From Microcaldota archaeon (GTDB taxonomy: Archaea; Micrarchaeota; Micrarchaeia; Anstonellales; Anstonellaceae): a DNA stretch of 24,894 nucleotides. Under the pieces are notes generated by a model. The model saw nothing but the letters and a program-made list of their open reading frames with translations, searched no databases and had not been told where the DNA came from. Below, one piece after another: positions 14,726 through 21,565 of this stretch (within the stretch, counting starts at the first letter, position 1; each line of letters starts with the position of its first letter). The position numbers were made by a program, and so were the translations under genes. The DNA is taken from the NCBI GenBank assembly GCA_021813025.1, contig JAKAME010000011.1, positions 1 through 24,894 of the forward strand, given 5' to 3'.

Positions 14726-15922
14726 ATGGAAAAACCGGCTATAGAGGGAGGACAGCCTGTCGCGGCTGATTACATTCCGTTCTGCCCGCCGAAAATCGGG
14801 GAGGAGGAGCTGGAGGCGGTAGGCGAAGTGCTGAAGTCGGGCTGGCTGTCCACTGGGAAGAAGGCGCAGCAGTTCGAGGCAGACCTCAAGGCCTACCTGC
14901 GCGCAAAGAACGTGCTGGCGCTCAATTCATGCACAGCAGGCCTGCACCTGGCAGTGCTGGGCATGGGCGTTGGCCCGGGCGACGAGGTGCTGGTGCCTGC
15001 AATGACGTTCGCCGCCACGGCCAACGTGGTGGAGATTTGCGGCGCAAAGGCCGTGTTCGTTGACTCGGAGGAGGGCGGGTTCAACATCGACGCTGGCAAA
15101 TTGGAGGAGAAAATCACGCCGAAAACAAAGGCGGTCATTCCGGTTCATTTCGCAGGATGCCCGGCAGAGATGGATGAGATTAGGAAAATTGCCAAAGCCC
15201 ATGGCCTGGCGGTGATTGAGGATGCGGCCCATGCGGTTGGCGCAGAATACCGCGGGAAGAAAATCGGCTCATGGGACAATCTGGCCGCGTTCAGCTTCTA
15301 CCCGACCAAGAACATGACCGCGATAGAGGGCGGAGCGCTGAGCGGCGGGGACGAGCAGATGTTCGCCCGCCTGCGCATGATGTCGCTCCATGGCATGTCC
15401 AAGGACGCCCATCAGCGCTTCTCCAAGGAGGGGGCGGCCCACTACGACATCGAGGTGCCGGGATACAAGTACAACATGCCCGACGTTTCGGCCGCAATAG
15501 GCGTCTGCCAGCTCAAAAAGCTGGACGGGTTCAACAAGACAAGGGAAAAATACGCCGCCTATCTCTACGACAGGCTCGCGTCAGCCAAAGCCATCATGCT
15601 GCCCAAGAGGCCGGCGGCGCACGTGAAAAACACCTGGCACATGTTCCCCCTGCTCATAGACCCGGCGCGCACGCGCCTCACGCGCGACAGGATGCTTGAG
15701 GCCATGAAGAAGGAGAACGTGGGGGTTGGCGTGCACTACCGCCTCCTGCCCGGCATGTCGTATTACCGCGAGAAGTACGGGCTCGGGGCGCAGGACTTCC
15801 CGCGCGCCGCCTTCATCGGGGACAACACGTTCTCCATCCCGTTCTCCCATTCCATGAGCGAGAAGCAGCTGGAGGCAGTGGCTGACGCGCTGCTGCGCAT
15901 TGACGCGTATTATGCGAAATGA
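14726..15922 (+). CDS. DegT/DnrJ/EryC1 sugar aminotransferase
   Basis: The 398-aa protein is a PLP-dependent nucleotide-sugar aminotransferase. Lys195 in FYPTKNMTAIEGGAL is the Schiff-base lysine, in clear contrast to His in RfbH. NSCTAGLHLA (68-77) binds the phosphate of PLP and EDAAHAVGA (165-173) stacks on the ring. Members transfer an amino group from glutamate to a 3- or 4-keto sugar nucleotide. The upstream gene encodes an RmlA-type enzyme and short RmlA is nearby, so a dTDP-4-amino-4,6-dideoxy or 3-amino sugar is plausible. An ATG at 14693 is available, but GGATGTGA at 14713-14720, five bases before the ATG at 14726, closely matches the 16S tail and fixes the start. The GT-B gene follows after 28 bases. 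Confidence 0.9.
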   Translation: MEKPAIEGGQPVAADYIPFCPPKIGEEELEAVGEVLKSGWLSTGKKAQQFEADLKAYLRAKNVLALNSCTAGLHLAVLGMGVGPGDEVLVPAMTFAATANVVEICGAKAVFVDSEEGGFNIDAGKLEEKITPKTKAVIPVHFAGCPAEMDEIRKIAKAHGLAVIEDAAHAVGAEYRGKKIGSWDNLAAFSFYPTKNMTAIEGGALSGGDEQMFARLRMMSLHGMSKDAHQRFSKEGAAHYDIEVPGYKYNMPDVSAAIGVCQLKKLDGFNKTREKYAAYLYDRLASAKAIMLPKRPAAHVKNTWHMFPLLIDPARTRLTRDRMLEAMKKENVGVGVHYRLLPGMSYYREKYGLGAQDFPRAAFIGDNTFSIPFSHSMSEKQLEAVADALLRIDAYYAK

Positions 15923-15950
15923 GAAAGGATGAAGACATGGGGTAGCTTGC

Positions 15951-17786
15951 ATGGACTTGTGCTTCATTTCCTCATCCGAACAACGGCCGGCCATAACCGG
16001 CCCCTGCATCTGGGTGTGCCCGGACTACAACACCCGCGAGCGGCTCAAGCGCGAGGGAAAGGACGCCGTTTTGTATGACGAATACCTCACTGCCGAAGCG
16101 GGAAAGAAAGGGGACGAGCTGGCCTTCGACCTCTCGGTGCAGTGGCATTACCACGAAGGAAAAGACTTCACGCTCTACAAGGGCGCTTCTTTGGGCAGGG
16201 CGCACGAATGGAAGCTTTGGTATGAGGTGCTCATTCCGCGCATCAAATACCTCATCTGCGTCCATGAATTGCTCAGGCGCGAGAAGCCGAAATCCATACG
16301 CTTTGACAACGCGCTAGGGCCTTGGAGGCTCGCGGCGCTGGAGGAAGCGTCCGGAAAGCTCGGCCCGAAGATTAAGATTGAAACATACGGACAAGCCGGT
16401 GGGCAGGCGGATGACGTCTTCAAAAACACGCCCACGCAGGGCTACCGGCACAGCCGTCATGCCGCCATCAAGCGGCTGATGGGCTCGGCGCTTGGGCACA
16501 TGACGCACGCACTCGGCCGGATTGGCGGCAGACGACCCCGGGTGCTCACCAGCGGCTATTTCGCTTTCATGAATTTCTACCTGCAATGGGCCGGGCGCAA
16601 GCCATTTGATTTGGTGTTTTTCGCGCCAACGGCAGTGCTTATGCAGAAGAAACTCGCCATGGCAATCCCCAGCCTGTTCAGCGTGCGCACGGCGCCAAAA
16701 AACGCGCAAGATGAGACAAGAAAGAGGGAAATGGCCGCGCGCTGGGAAAACGTGCGCTCGCAGGACGCCTACCGAAAGAAGTTCATTTTTCTGGGAGCCG
16801 ACCTGTTCGCCCTCTTTGCCCCAGAACTGGACGGGTTTTTCAGGAACACGCTGGCAAGATATGCCCAAGAGTTCGACAATGACGCCTATTCTCTGCAAGT
16901 TGAGAAAATCGATGCCGTCCTGCTTCCATTCACCGTGCCGCCCCAGCTATCACTGCTGCTGCAGGCCGCCAAAAGCAACAAAATTCCGGTGGCGCTCCTG
17001 CGCCACGGCATCACCTATCTCAACGACTTCAACACGCGTGATGATGTGGATGTGGACATCATATTTTGCTGGGGTGGCATGCAGAAGGAGCATTATGGAG
17101 CCATGCAAAAGAAGGCTGGATTCAAATTGGTGGAAACTGGCAATCCCAAATTTGATTCGATATTTGACATGAAGCGGCATGGGGAGGCAGGACCGGCAGA
17201 AAAGAAAGAGCGGCCCTTCATCCTCTACCTCACCACAGGCAAGGACAATTCGGCGGTGTCGTTCAGGGAAGGGAGCGCCGAGCGCGCGCTGCTCGCGTTT
17301 CTTGACCAGATGCGCGAGCAACAAGTTGACATCACCGTCAAACTGCACCCAGCCGCCTCCAAAGAATATTTCCAGAAACTGGTGGAGATGGGCGGCAAAT
17401 ATGCCAAGATGAACATTCAAATCGTCAAGGGAGAGGACCCCATGCCGTTTATCCGAGCGGCTGACGTGGTGATGGGCACCTATTCCACCACCCTACTGGA
17501 ATCAGCCTTGTCGGGCAAGCCCACGCTCTTCTACAACTACAATCCCCTCAATGAGGACAGGGCTTATGCCAAGCTTGCCCAGTATGGGTTGAACGAGTTC
17601 ACGCCGGCAACGGCAAAAAAAATGAAAGAGAAAATATTGGAAATTCTGGTGGCTATCGGCGCCGGCCAGACTCCCGCCCCGTTCAAGCCGGGCGGACAAG
17701 AGTATTTGTGCGGCCCGTTTGACGGCAAGTCCAGCGAGCGCGTGCTGACCGAGCTTGGACGACTGATTAAGACAGACACTGTTTAA
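15951..17786 (+). CDS. GT-B-fold surface-polysaccharide transferase
   Basis: This 611-aa soluble-looking protein is best read as a GT-B transferase. The C-terminal half carries the signature: LLRHGITYLND (349-359), FCWGGMQ followed by a VETGNPKFD strand, ITVKLHPAAS (461-470), and GTYSTTLLESALSGKPTLFYN at 509-529, which closes the donor site. This pattern is shared by capsule, sialyl/polysialyl and CDP-glycerol phosphotransferase-like enzymes. The N-terminal ~300 residues are less recognisable and may bind the acceptor. No transmembrane segment is evident. An in-frame stop at 15930 limits the start to this ATG. The gene ends the plus-strand operon with the fused nucleotidyltransferase and the aminotransferase, so it may transfer the amino sugar they make. 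Donor specificity cannot be read. Confidence 0.72.
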   Translation: MDLCFISSSEQRPAITGPCIWVCPDYNTRERLKREGKDAVLYDEYLTAEAGKKGDELAFDLSVQWHYHEGKDFTLYKGASLGRAHEWKLWYEVLIPRIKYLICVHELLRREKPKSIRFDNALGPWRLAALEEASGKLGPKIKIETYGQAGGQADDVFKNTPTQGYRHSRHAAIKRLMGSALGHMTHALGRIGGRRPRVLTSGYFAFMNFYLQWAGRKPFDLVFFAPTAVLMQKKLAMAIPSLFSVRTAPKNAQDETRKREMAARWENVRSQDAYRKKFIFLGADLFALFAPELDGFFRNTLARYAQEFDNDAYSLQVEKIDAVLLPFTVPPQLSLLLQAAKSNKIPVALLRHGITYLNDFNTRDDVDVDIIFCWGGMQKEHYGAMQKKAGFKLVETGNPKFDSIFDMKRHGEAGPAEKKERPFILYLTTGKDNSAVSFREGSAERALLAFLDQMREQQVDITVKLHPAASKEYFQKLVEMGGKYAKMNIQIVKGEDPMPFIRAADVVMGTYSTTLLESALSGKPTLFYNYNPLNEDRAYAKLAQYGLNEFTPATAKKMKEKILEILVAIGAGQTPAPFKPGGQEYLCGPFDGKSSERVLTELGRLIKTDTV

Positions 17787-17794
17787 GATGAAAA

Positions 17795-18094
17795 TCAGCG
17801 TGCGGGCGGTTCAGAACGCGCAGAAAGTATGACTTGCTCCAGCCTATTCAATGGAAGAGTGGACCGAATGAAAACTTCGCGCCCGATACGCGTTTTTGAG
17901 ATAGCCCTCGCCCCGGCCAGCAGAGCCACATAATCCGCGCATTTGGTGTATGAAAGACCCAACAGCGTGCTGAGTTTGCGGATACTGTAGGATTCGATTT
18001 GAGTCAGCTCTACGATGTGGAACTGTTGGGCATTGGAGAGGGCCCGTATAAGAGTGAACAGACTCCGATTTTCAGGAGTAGGCTTCCTAGACAT
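17795..18094 (-). CDS. Winged-helix (ArsR-like) transcriptional regulator
   Basis: The 99-aa protein contains a single winged-helix DNA-binding domain. Helices in FHIVELTQIE and IRKLSTLLGLSYTKCADYVALL (about 38-60) form the helix-turn-helix, followed by a wing strand TRIGREVFIRS. No effector domain is present, so it could act as a dimer responding through the short N- or C-terminal segments. It is transcribed divergently from the methyltransferase at 18197 and ends 8 bases from the convergent GT-B gene. An AT-rich block TTTTAATAATATTAA (about 18114-18128) centred some 26 bases upstream fits a TATA box and a leaderless mRNA. Because the divergent promoters lie so close, it may control itself and the methyltransferase. 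Composition is more AT-rich than the sugar genes. Confidence 0.75.
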   Translation of the reverse strand: MSRKPTPENRSLFTLIRALSNAQQFHIVELTQIESYSIRKLSTLLGLSYTKCADYVALLAGARAISKTRIGREVFIRSTLPLNRLEQVILSARSEPPAR

Positions 18095-18196
18095 TACACC
18101 GAAGAATGAGTAGTTTTAATAATATTAACAGAACACCAAAAATGGTATAGTATTGAAAGCCTGTTGAAGATATGGCAATATGGTGAAGGTGAAAAA
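18095..18196. promoter_or_regulatory. AT-rich divergent promoter of regulator and methyltransferase
   Basis: This 102-base gap is one of the most AT-rich stretches of the window. TTTTAATAATATTAA (18114-18128) can serve the leftward regulator. GGTATAGTAT (18144-18153) is a TATA-like box for the rightward gene, predicting a start near 18174. GGTGAAGGTGA (18182-18192) is a doubled ribosome-binding motif four bases from the ATG at 18197. It is the natural place for a regulator site, but I see no clear operator palindrome apart from the AATATT core. Confidence 0.5.
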
Positions 18197-18976
18197 ATGA
18201 AACCATATGAAAAAGGCAGTCTGAGCTATTCGACATATTCACATAACCGGCACAAACTGGAAGAGTTTTTCCAGTCAGAGAGATATTTCCTGACAAAAGA
18301 AATCATCAAACCCGGAACCACTATCCTTGATATCGGAGGCGCATCGGGTGGTTTGGGGAACGCCATCCAGACGAGCGTGCAAAAAGATATCAAATATTTC
18401 TGCATAGACCCGGATGTGCAGAGCATCCGGTTTGGAAAAGAATTGTACCCTCATTTCGAGTTTTCATCTGGCTATTTTCCAAAAGACGCTCCAGAAAAAG
18501 AATATGACTTGGTAGTCATGATGGCGTTATTCCCTCAGATTGAGGATTGGAAAACATGCCTGCTAAACATGAGAAACCGCTCGAAGAGATTCATCAATCT
18601 GAGCATCGTGGCTAGGTTGGATGGCACCACAGTCATAGACAAAGACGTGTCATACGCCTATTATTTCGACAGCGGCGAGAGAGTCCACCAGATTGTGCAC
18701 AATCTCTATGAACTGCTGAACTTCTGCTCCACGGCAGAAATGAACCTGCGCAAAATCACATTCTATGGATACCACCTGAAGGAGAAAGGAAAAAACTACC
18801 GGTGCGTTCCATACACCCAGCAAATCGTTGGAAATCTCCTTCTTGAAGTGAATGACAAACCCGCTTGCAGAACAGGGGCAATATCCAAGAAAGAGTTTAT
18901 CGACAACATGGAAGCTCCAAAGTTGTTGGATAATTCCCCAGAAGTGGAGATAATAATAGATGGGAAAGTGGAATGA
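18197..18976 (+). CDS. Class I SAM-dependent methyltransferase
   Basis: This 259-aa protein has a Rossmann methyltransferase core. Motif I is ILDIGGASGGLG (43-54), the acidic ribose-binding residue is Asp71 in FCIDPD, and a YDLVVMMALFPQIEDW segment is motif IV-like. The substrate is unknown. A sugar hydroxyl or carboxyl group fits the neighbourhood, but small molecules or lipids are equally possible. Its codon use is clearly more AT-rich than the flanking sugar genes (many AAA, GAA and AAT codons), suggesting separate ancestry. A TTG at 18164 is open in frame, but GGTGA four bases before the ATG at 18197 is preferred. It is transcribed apart from its neighbours and divergently from the winged-helix regulator. 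Confidence 0.82.
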   Translation: MKPYEKGSLSYSTYSHNRHKLEEFFQSERYFLTKEIIKPGTTILDIGGASGGLGNAIQTSVQKDIKYFCIDPDVQSIRFGKELYPHFEFSSGYFPKDAPEKEYDLVVMMALFPQIEDWKTCLLNMRNRSKRFINLSIVARLDGTTVIDKDVSYAYYFDSGERVHQIVHNLYELLNFCSTAEMNLRKITFYGYHLKEKGKNYRCVPYTQQIVGNLLLEVNDKPACRTGAISKKEFIDNMEAPKLLDNSPEVEIIIDGKVE

Positions 18977-19110
18977 CGAGTAAAATCCGACGGGCCAAAC
19001 AGCATCCCTTCGTCTGCAGAATCAGAAGCCCCAAAACGTTTTAAACAATCAAATGGAAATAGGGATATATGTCAGGTTTTCAGGTTTGAACTTTACTCCA
19101 AGCTGATTCT
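18977..19110 (+). promoter_or_regulatory. Promoter region of the amidotransferase gene
   Basis: The 134 bases between the two plus-strand genes are AT-rich. GATATATG (19064-19071) is a TATA-like box about 40 bases before the ATG at 19111, predicting a start near 19094 and a leader of about 17 bases. AAAACGTTTT (19033-19042) is a perfect 10-base palindrome upstream of the box. No further gene is seen here. Confidence 0.45.
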
Positions 19111-20394
19111 ATGGGCGGAGATTATCGCAAAATCATCGACCGGCAGCTGCCGCAATTGCCTGACAAAATCCTCTTCTGCCGCCGCTGCGTGGTGTCCAAC
19201 CAGCGCCCGCGCATAAATTTCGAGGACGGGCTGTGCGGCGCCTGCCGCTACGCCGAAATAAAGAACAGGACCGACTGGGCGGCGCGCGAAGCGGAGCTCA
19301 AGGCCCTGTGCGACAGGTTCAGGAGGAAGGACGGGCGCTTTGACGTCATCGTGCCCGCATCGGGCGGAAAGGACAGCGCCCGCGTCGCATGGGAGCTGAA
19401 GACCAGATACGGCATGCACCCCCTCACCATCACGTGGGCGCCGTTCGAATACACCGAAATCGGCTACAAGAACTTCCGCGGGTTCATCAACGAGGGCGGG
19501 TTCAACAACCTCATGGCATGGCCGAACGGGCGCGTGCACCGCAAGCTGGCGCGCCTCGCCTTCGAGGCGCTGGGCGACGCGTGGCAGCCGTTCGCCTACG
19601 GCCAGATGGCCTACGCGTTCCACGTGGCGTCGGCCTTCGACATAAAGCTGGTGTTTTTCGGAGAGAACGGTGAGGCGGAATACAGCGGGGACCCCAGCGT
19701 GTTCAACCTCTCAGGCATGCCGTTCGAGATTTGGAAGGAGAAATACTTCAAGGGAACCACGGTGCGGGATTTGGTGGACTGGGGCCTGCACGAGACCGAT
19801 TATTTCAAGCGGAGCGGCTATGACGAGACTGACCTGACATTCTACGAGCCGCCGGACGCGGGTTCGCTGCGGGAGAAGGGCATCGAGTTCCACTGGTTCT
19901 CCTATTACAAGAAATGGGTTCCGCAGGAGAACTACTACCTCGCGGCCGAGCACACAGGCTTCAACGCCAACCCCCAGCGCACCGAGGGCACATATTCCAA
20001 ATACGCCTCCCTCGACGACCAGATGGACGGGTTCCATTTCTACCTCGCCTTCGTCAAGTTCGGCATAGGCCGCTGCACCGCGGACGCCTCGCACGAGGTG
20101 CGCGACGGGCACATAACCCGCGAGGAGGGCGCGGCGCTGGTGAAGAAGTTCGACGGCGAGTTCCCGAAGCTGCACTTCGACAAATTCCTGCGCTATCTGG
20201 ACATAAGCGAGGAGGAGTTCTGGCGCGTCATAGACAAATACCGCTCGCAGAAGGTCTGGAGGAAAGTGGGTGGGGAGTGGCGCCTGCGCTCTGCGGTGTA
20301 TGACCCTGACGGCAGTTCGCAGGACGTGCCGGTCTATGTTTCCAGCATACCGGAAAAAAGCAGGGCGCTGGCAAACAGGCTGGCGAAAGAGTAG
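19111..20394 (+). CDS. N-acetyl sugar amidotransferase (PseA/WbpG family)
   Basis: This 427-aa protein belongs to the ATP-pyrophosphatase family that turns a sugar N-acetyl group into an acetamidino group. A zinc-ribbon-like pair of cysteines comes first, FCRRC (Cys23, Cys26) and LCGAC (Cys42, Cys45), with RPRINFEDG between them. The PP-loop PASGGKDSA (82-90) binds ATP, and the conserved FGENGEAEYSGD segment follows. WbpG acts on a UDP-diacetamido uronic acid and PseA on pseudaminic acid, using ammonia from HisH/HisF-like partners. None of those partners or nonulosonate genes is in the window, so the sugar is unknown. The gene has its own TATA-like box and is convergent with the Gfo/Idh gene, which could help make the same sugar. 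GC content returns to the high level of the main cluster. Confidence 0.88.
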   Translation: MGGDYRKIIDRQLPQLPDKILFCRRCVVSNQRPRINFEDGLCGACRYAEIKNRTDWAAREAELKALCDRFRRKDGRFDVIVPASGGKDSARVAWELKTRYGMHPLTITWAPFEYTEIGYKNFRGFINEGGFNNLMAWPNGRVHRKLARLAFEALGDAWQPFAYGQMAYAFHVASAFDIKLVFFGENGEAEYSGDPSVFNLSGMPFEIWKEKYFKGTTVRDLVDWGLHETDYFKRSGYDETDLTFYEPPDAGSLREKGIEFHWFSYYKKWVPQENYYLAAEHTGFNANPQRTEGTYSKYASLDDQMDGFHFYLAFVKFGIGRCTADASHEVRDGHITREEGAALVKKFDGEFPKLHFDKFLRYLDISEEEFWRVIDKYRSQKVWRKVGGEWRLRSAVYDPDGSSQDVPVYVSSIPEKSRALANRLAKE

Positions 20395-20400
20395 GGTGGC

Positions 20401-21447
20401 TCAGGCCTTCTTTTTCCTTTTCCCGACTTCGACATGCCGGCCGGTATCCGAGCTTTTTTCGGCCGCGAGCAGGAACGCTATGTTGCTGATGTCCTCGTCC
20501 AGCGAATACATGTACGGATGCCTGCCCTCAAGCGCGCCGATGAAATGCCTCATCTCCTCTATGTACATGTCGTCCTTTATCCAGTACTCTTTCTGCGCCG
20601 CGTGCTCGCTCTCCTTGAATTCCTCCCATTTCCTTGCCCCTGCATCATAGAGGCGCACGGCGCCCCAGTCCAGGTCCCATAGGAGGTTTCCTTTCTCACC
20701 CATTATGTACATGCGGCGGGTGGGCACGCGCGAGAGGATGTCTATAAGAACGGTGCCGATGGGGCCTGCGCCTCCTGCCACTTTTTTGTATTTGTAAACC
20801 ATGGCGAACAGGTCATCTGTCTCTATTTCCAAATCGCTCTGCCTTGAGCGCATGCAGGAGATTGCCTCAAGCGGGCCGAACAGCCAGTTGAGCCACTGCG
20901 TCTCGAAGCACACCATCTCCCGAATCGCGCCGATGCTCTTCTTGCTGCCGTAGAATTTGCGGTAGTCCTCCCATGGGTGCCAGTCGGGCAGGTACTGGCC
21001 CATGTGGTAGGTGAAGCCGAGCACGCGGCCTATGCGCCCCTCCTCCAGCAGCCGCTTGAGGGTGCGGATGGACTGCTTGAAGCGGAAGGTGCAGGAGGGG
21101 GCGGCCAGGATTTTCTTCCGTTTGGCGATGGCGTTGACCTCGTCGAGGCCGTCGTTGACCACGCTTGCCTCCACAAAGAAGGGGACCCCTGCCTTGGCGC
21201 ACTGGAGCATGAAGGGCGTGTGCAGATTCGGGGGGGTGGAGATGATGACGGCGCTGGGCTTGAGCTGCGAAAGGGCGGAGGCGAAATCCGGGCGCGTGGA
21301 GATGCCGTATTTCTCCTCAGCCTCTTTTCTCCTGTCCTCGCGCGAATCCACCCCAAAAATCTGATTATAGCCCAGGGCTTGGAGGTTGCGGATGCGGCGC
21401 CTGCCCATCGAGCCTAAGCCCACAATCAAAAATCTTGGTTCGGCCAT
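20401..21447 (-). CDS. Gfo/Idh/MocA-family sugar oxidoreductase
   Basis: The 348-aa protein has the usual two domains: an NAD-binding Rossmann fold with VGLGSMG (9-15) and a C-terminal alpha/beta substrate domain. Where the family has EKP with its catalytic lysine, this protein reads FVEAS (91-95). The later substrate motif HPWEDYRKFYGSKK (157-170) is followed by EMVCFETQWLNWLFG instead of the common G..D.G.H.iD pattern. Together these suggest a divergent subfamily that may not be an ordinary sugar dehydrogenase. Members in glycan loci oxidise or reduce nucleotide-linked or free sugars, including precursors of acetamido sugars. It is convergent with the amidotransferase (six bases between them) and divergent from the pyruvate kinase-sulfurylase gene. 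The ATG at 21447 is the natural start. Confidence 0.85.
   Translation of the reverse strand: MAEPRFLIVGLGSMGRRRIRNLQALGYNQIFGVDSREDRRKEAEEKYGISTRPDFASALSQLKPSAVIISTPPNLHTPFMLQCAKAGVPFFVEASVVNDGLDEVNAIAKRKKILAAPSCTFRFKQSIRTLKRLLEEGRIGRVLGFTYHMGQYLPDWHPWEDYRKFYGSKKSIGAIREMVCFETQWLNWLFGPLEAISCMRSRQSDLEIETDDLFAMVYKYKKVAGGAGPIGTVLIDILSRVPTRRMYIMGEKGNLLWDLDWGAVRLYDAGARKWEEFKESEHAAQKEYWIKDDMYIEEMRHFIGALEGRHPYMYSLDEDISNIAFLLAAEKSSDTGRHVEVGKRKKKA
20404..20421 (+). terminator. T-rich terminator after the amidotransferase gene
   Basis: CCTTCTTTTTCCTTTTCC lies just past the stop codon at 20394, a form typical of archaeal termination. It overlaps the 3' end of the convergent oxidoreductase gene. Confidence 0.35.
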
Positions 21448-21565
21448 GGAATTTTCATGGCCTAATACCTTAAAATACCCCGGCGCCGGGGAGCTTTATA
21501 AGTCTGCAAATGCAGTAAAAGAGAGCTTATTGGATGGAAACGCCGCGCGGATGGCGGGTGAAGGA
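21448..21565. promoter_or_regulatory. Divergent promoter between the oxidoreductase and the sulfation operon
   Basis: CTTTATAAG (21494-21502) is a good archaeal TATA box for the plus-strand operon, predicting a start near 21524. The reading frame of the sulfurylase fusion stays open through this region, but coding cannot plausibly begin before the box. GGGTGA at 21555-21560, five bases before the ATG at 21566, is the chosen ribosome-binding site. Confidence 0.55.

Noticed and set aside
21386..21565. Extending the pyruvate kinase-sulfurylase gene to an upstream start at 21386
   Set aside because: That start lies inside the divergent oxidoreductase gene and upstream of the TATA box at 21494; the extra residues match nothing in pyruvate kinase.
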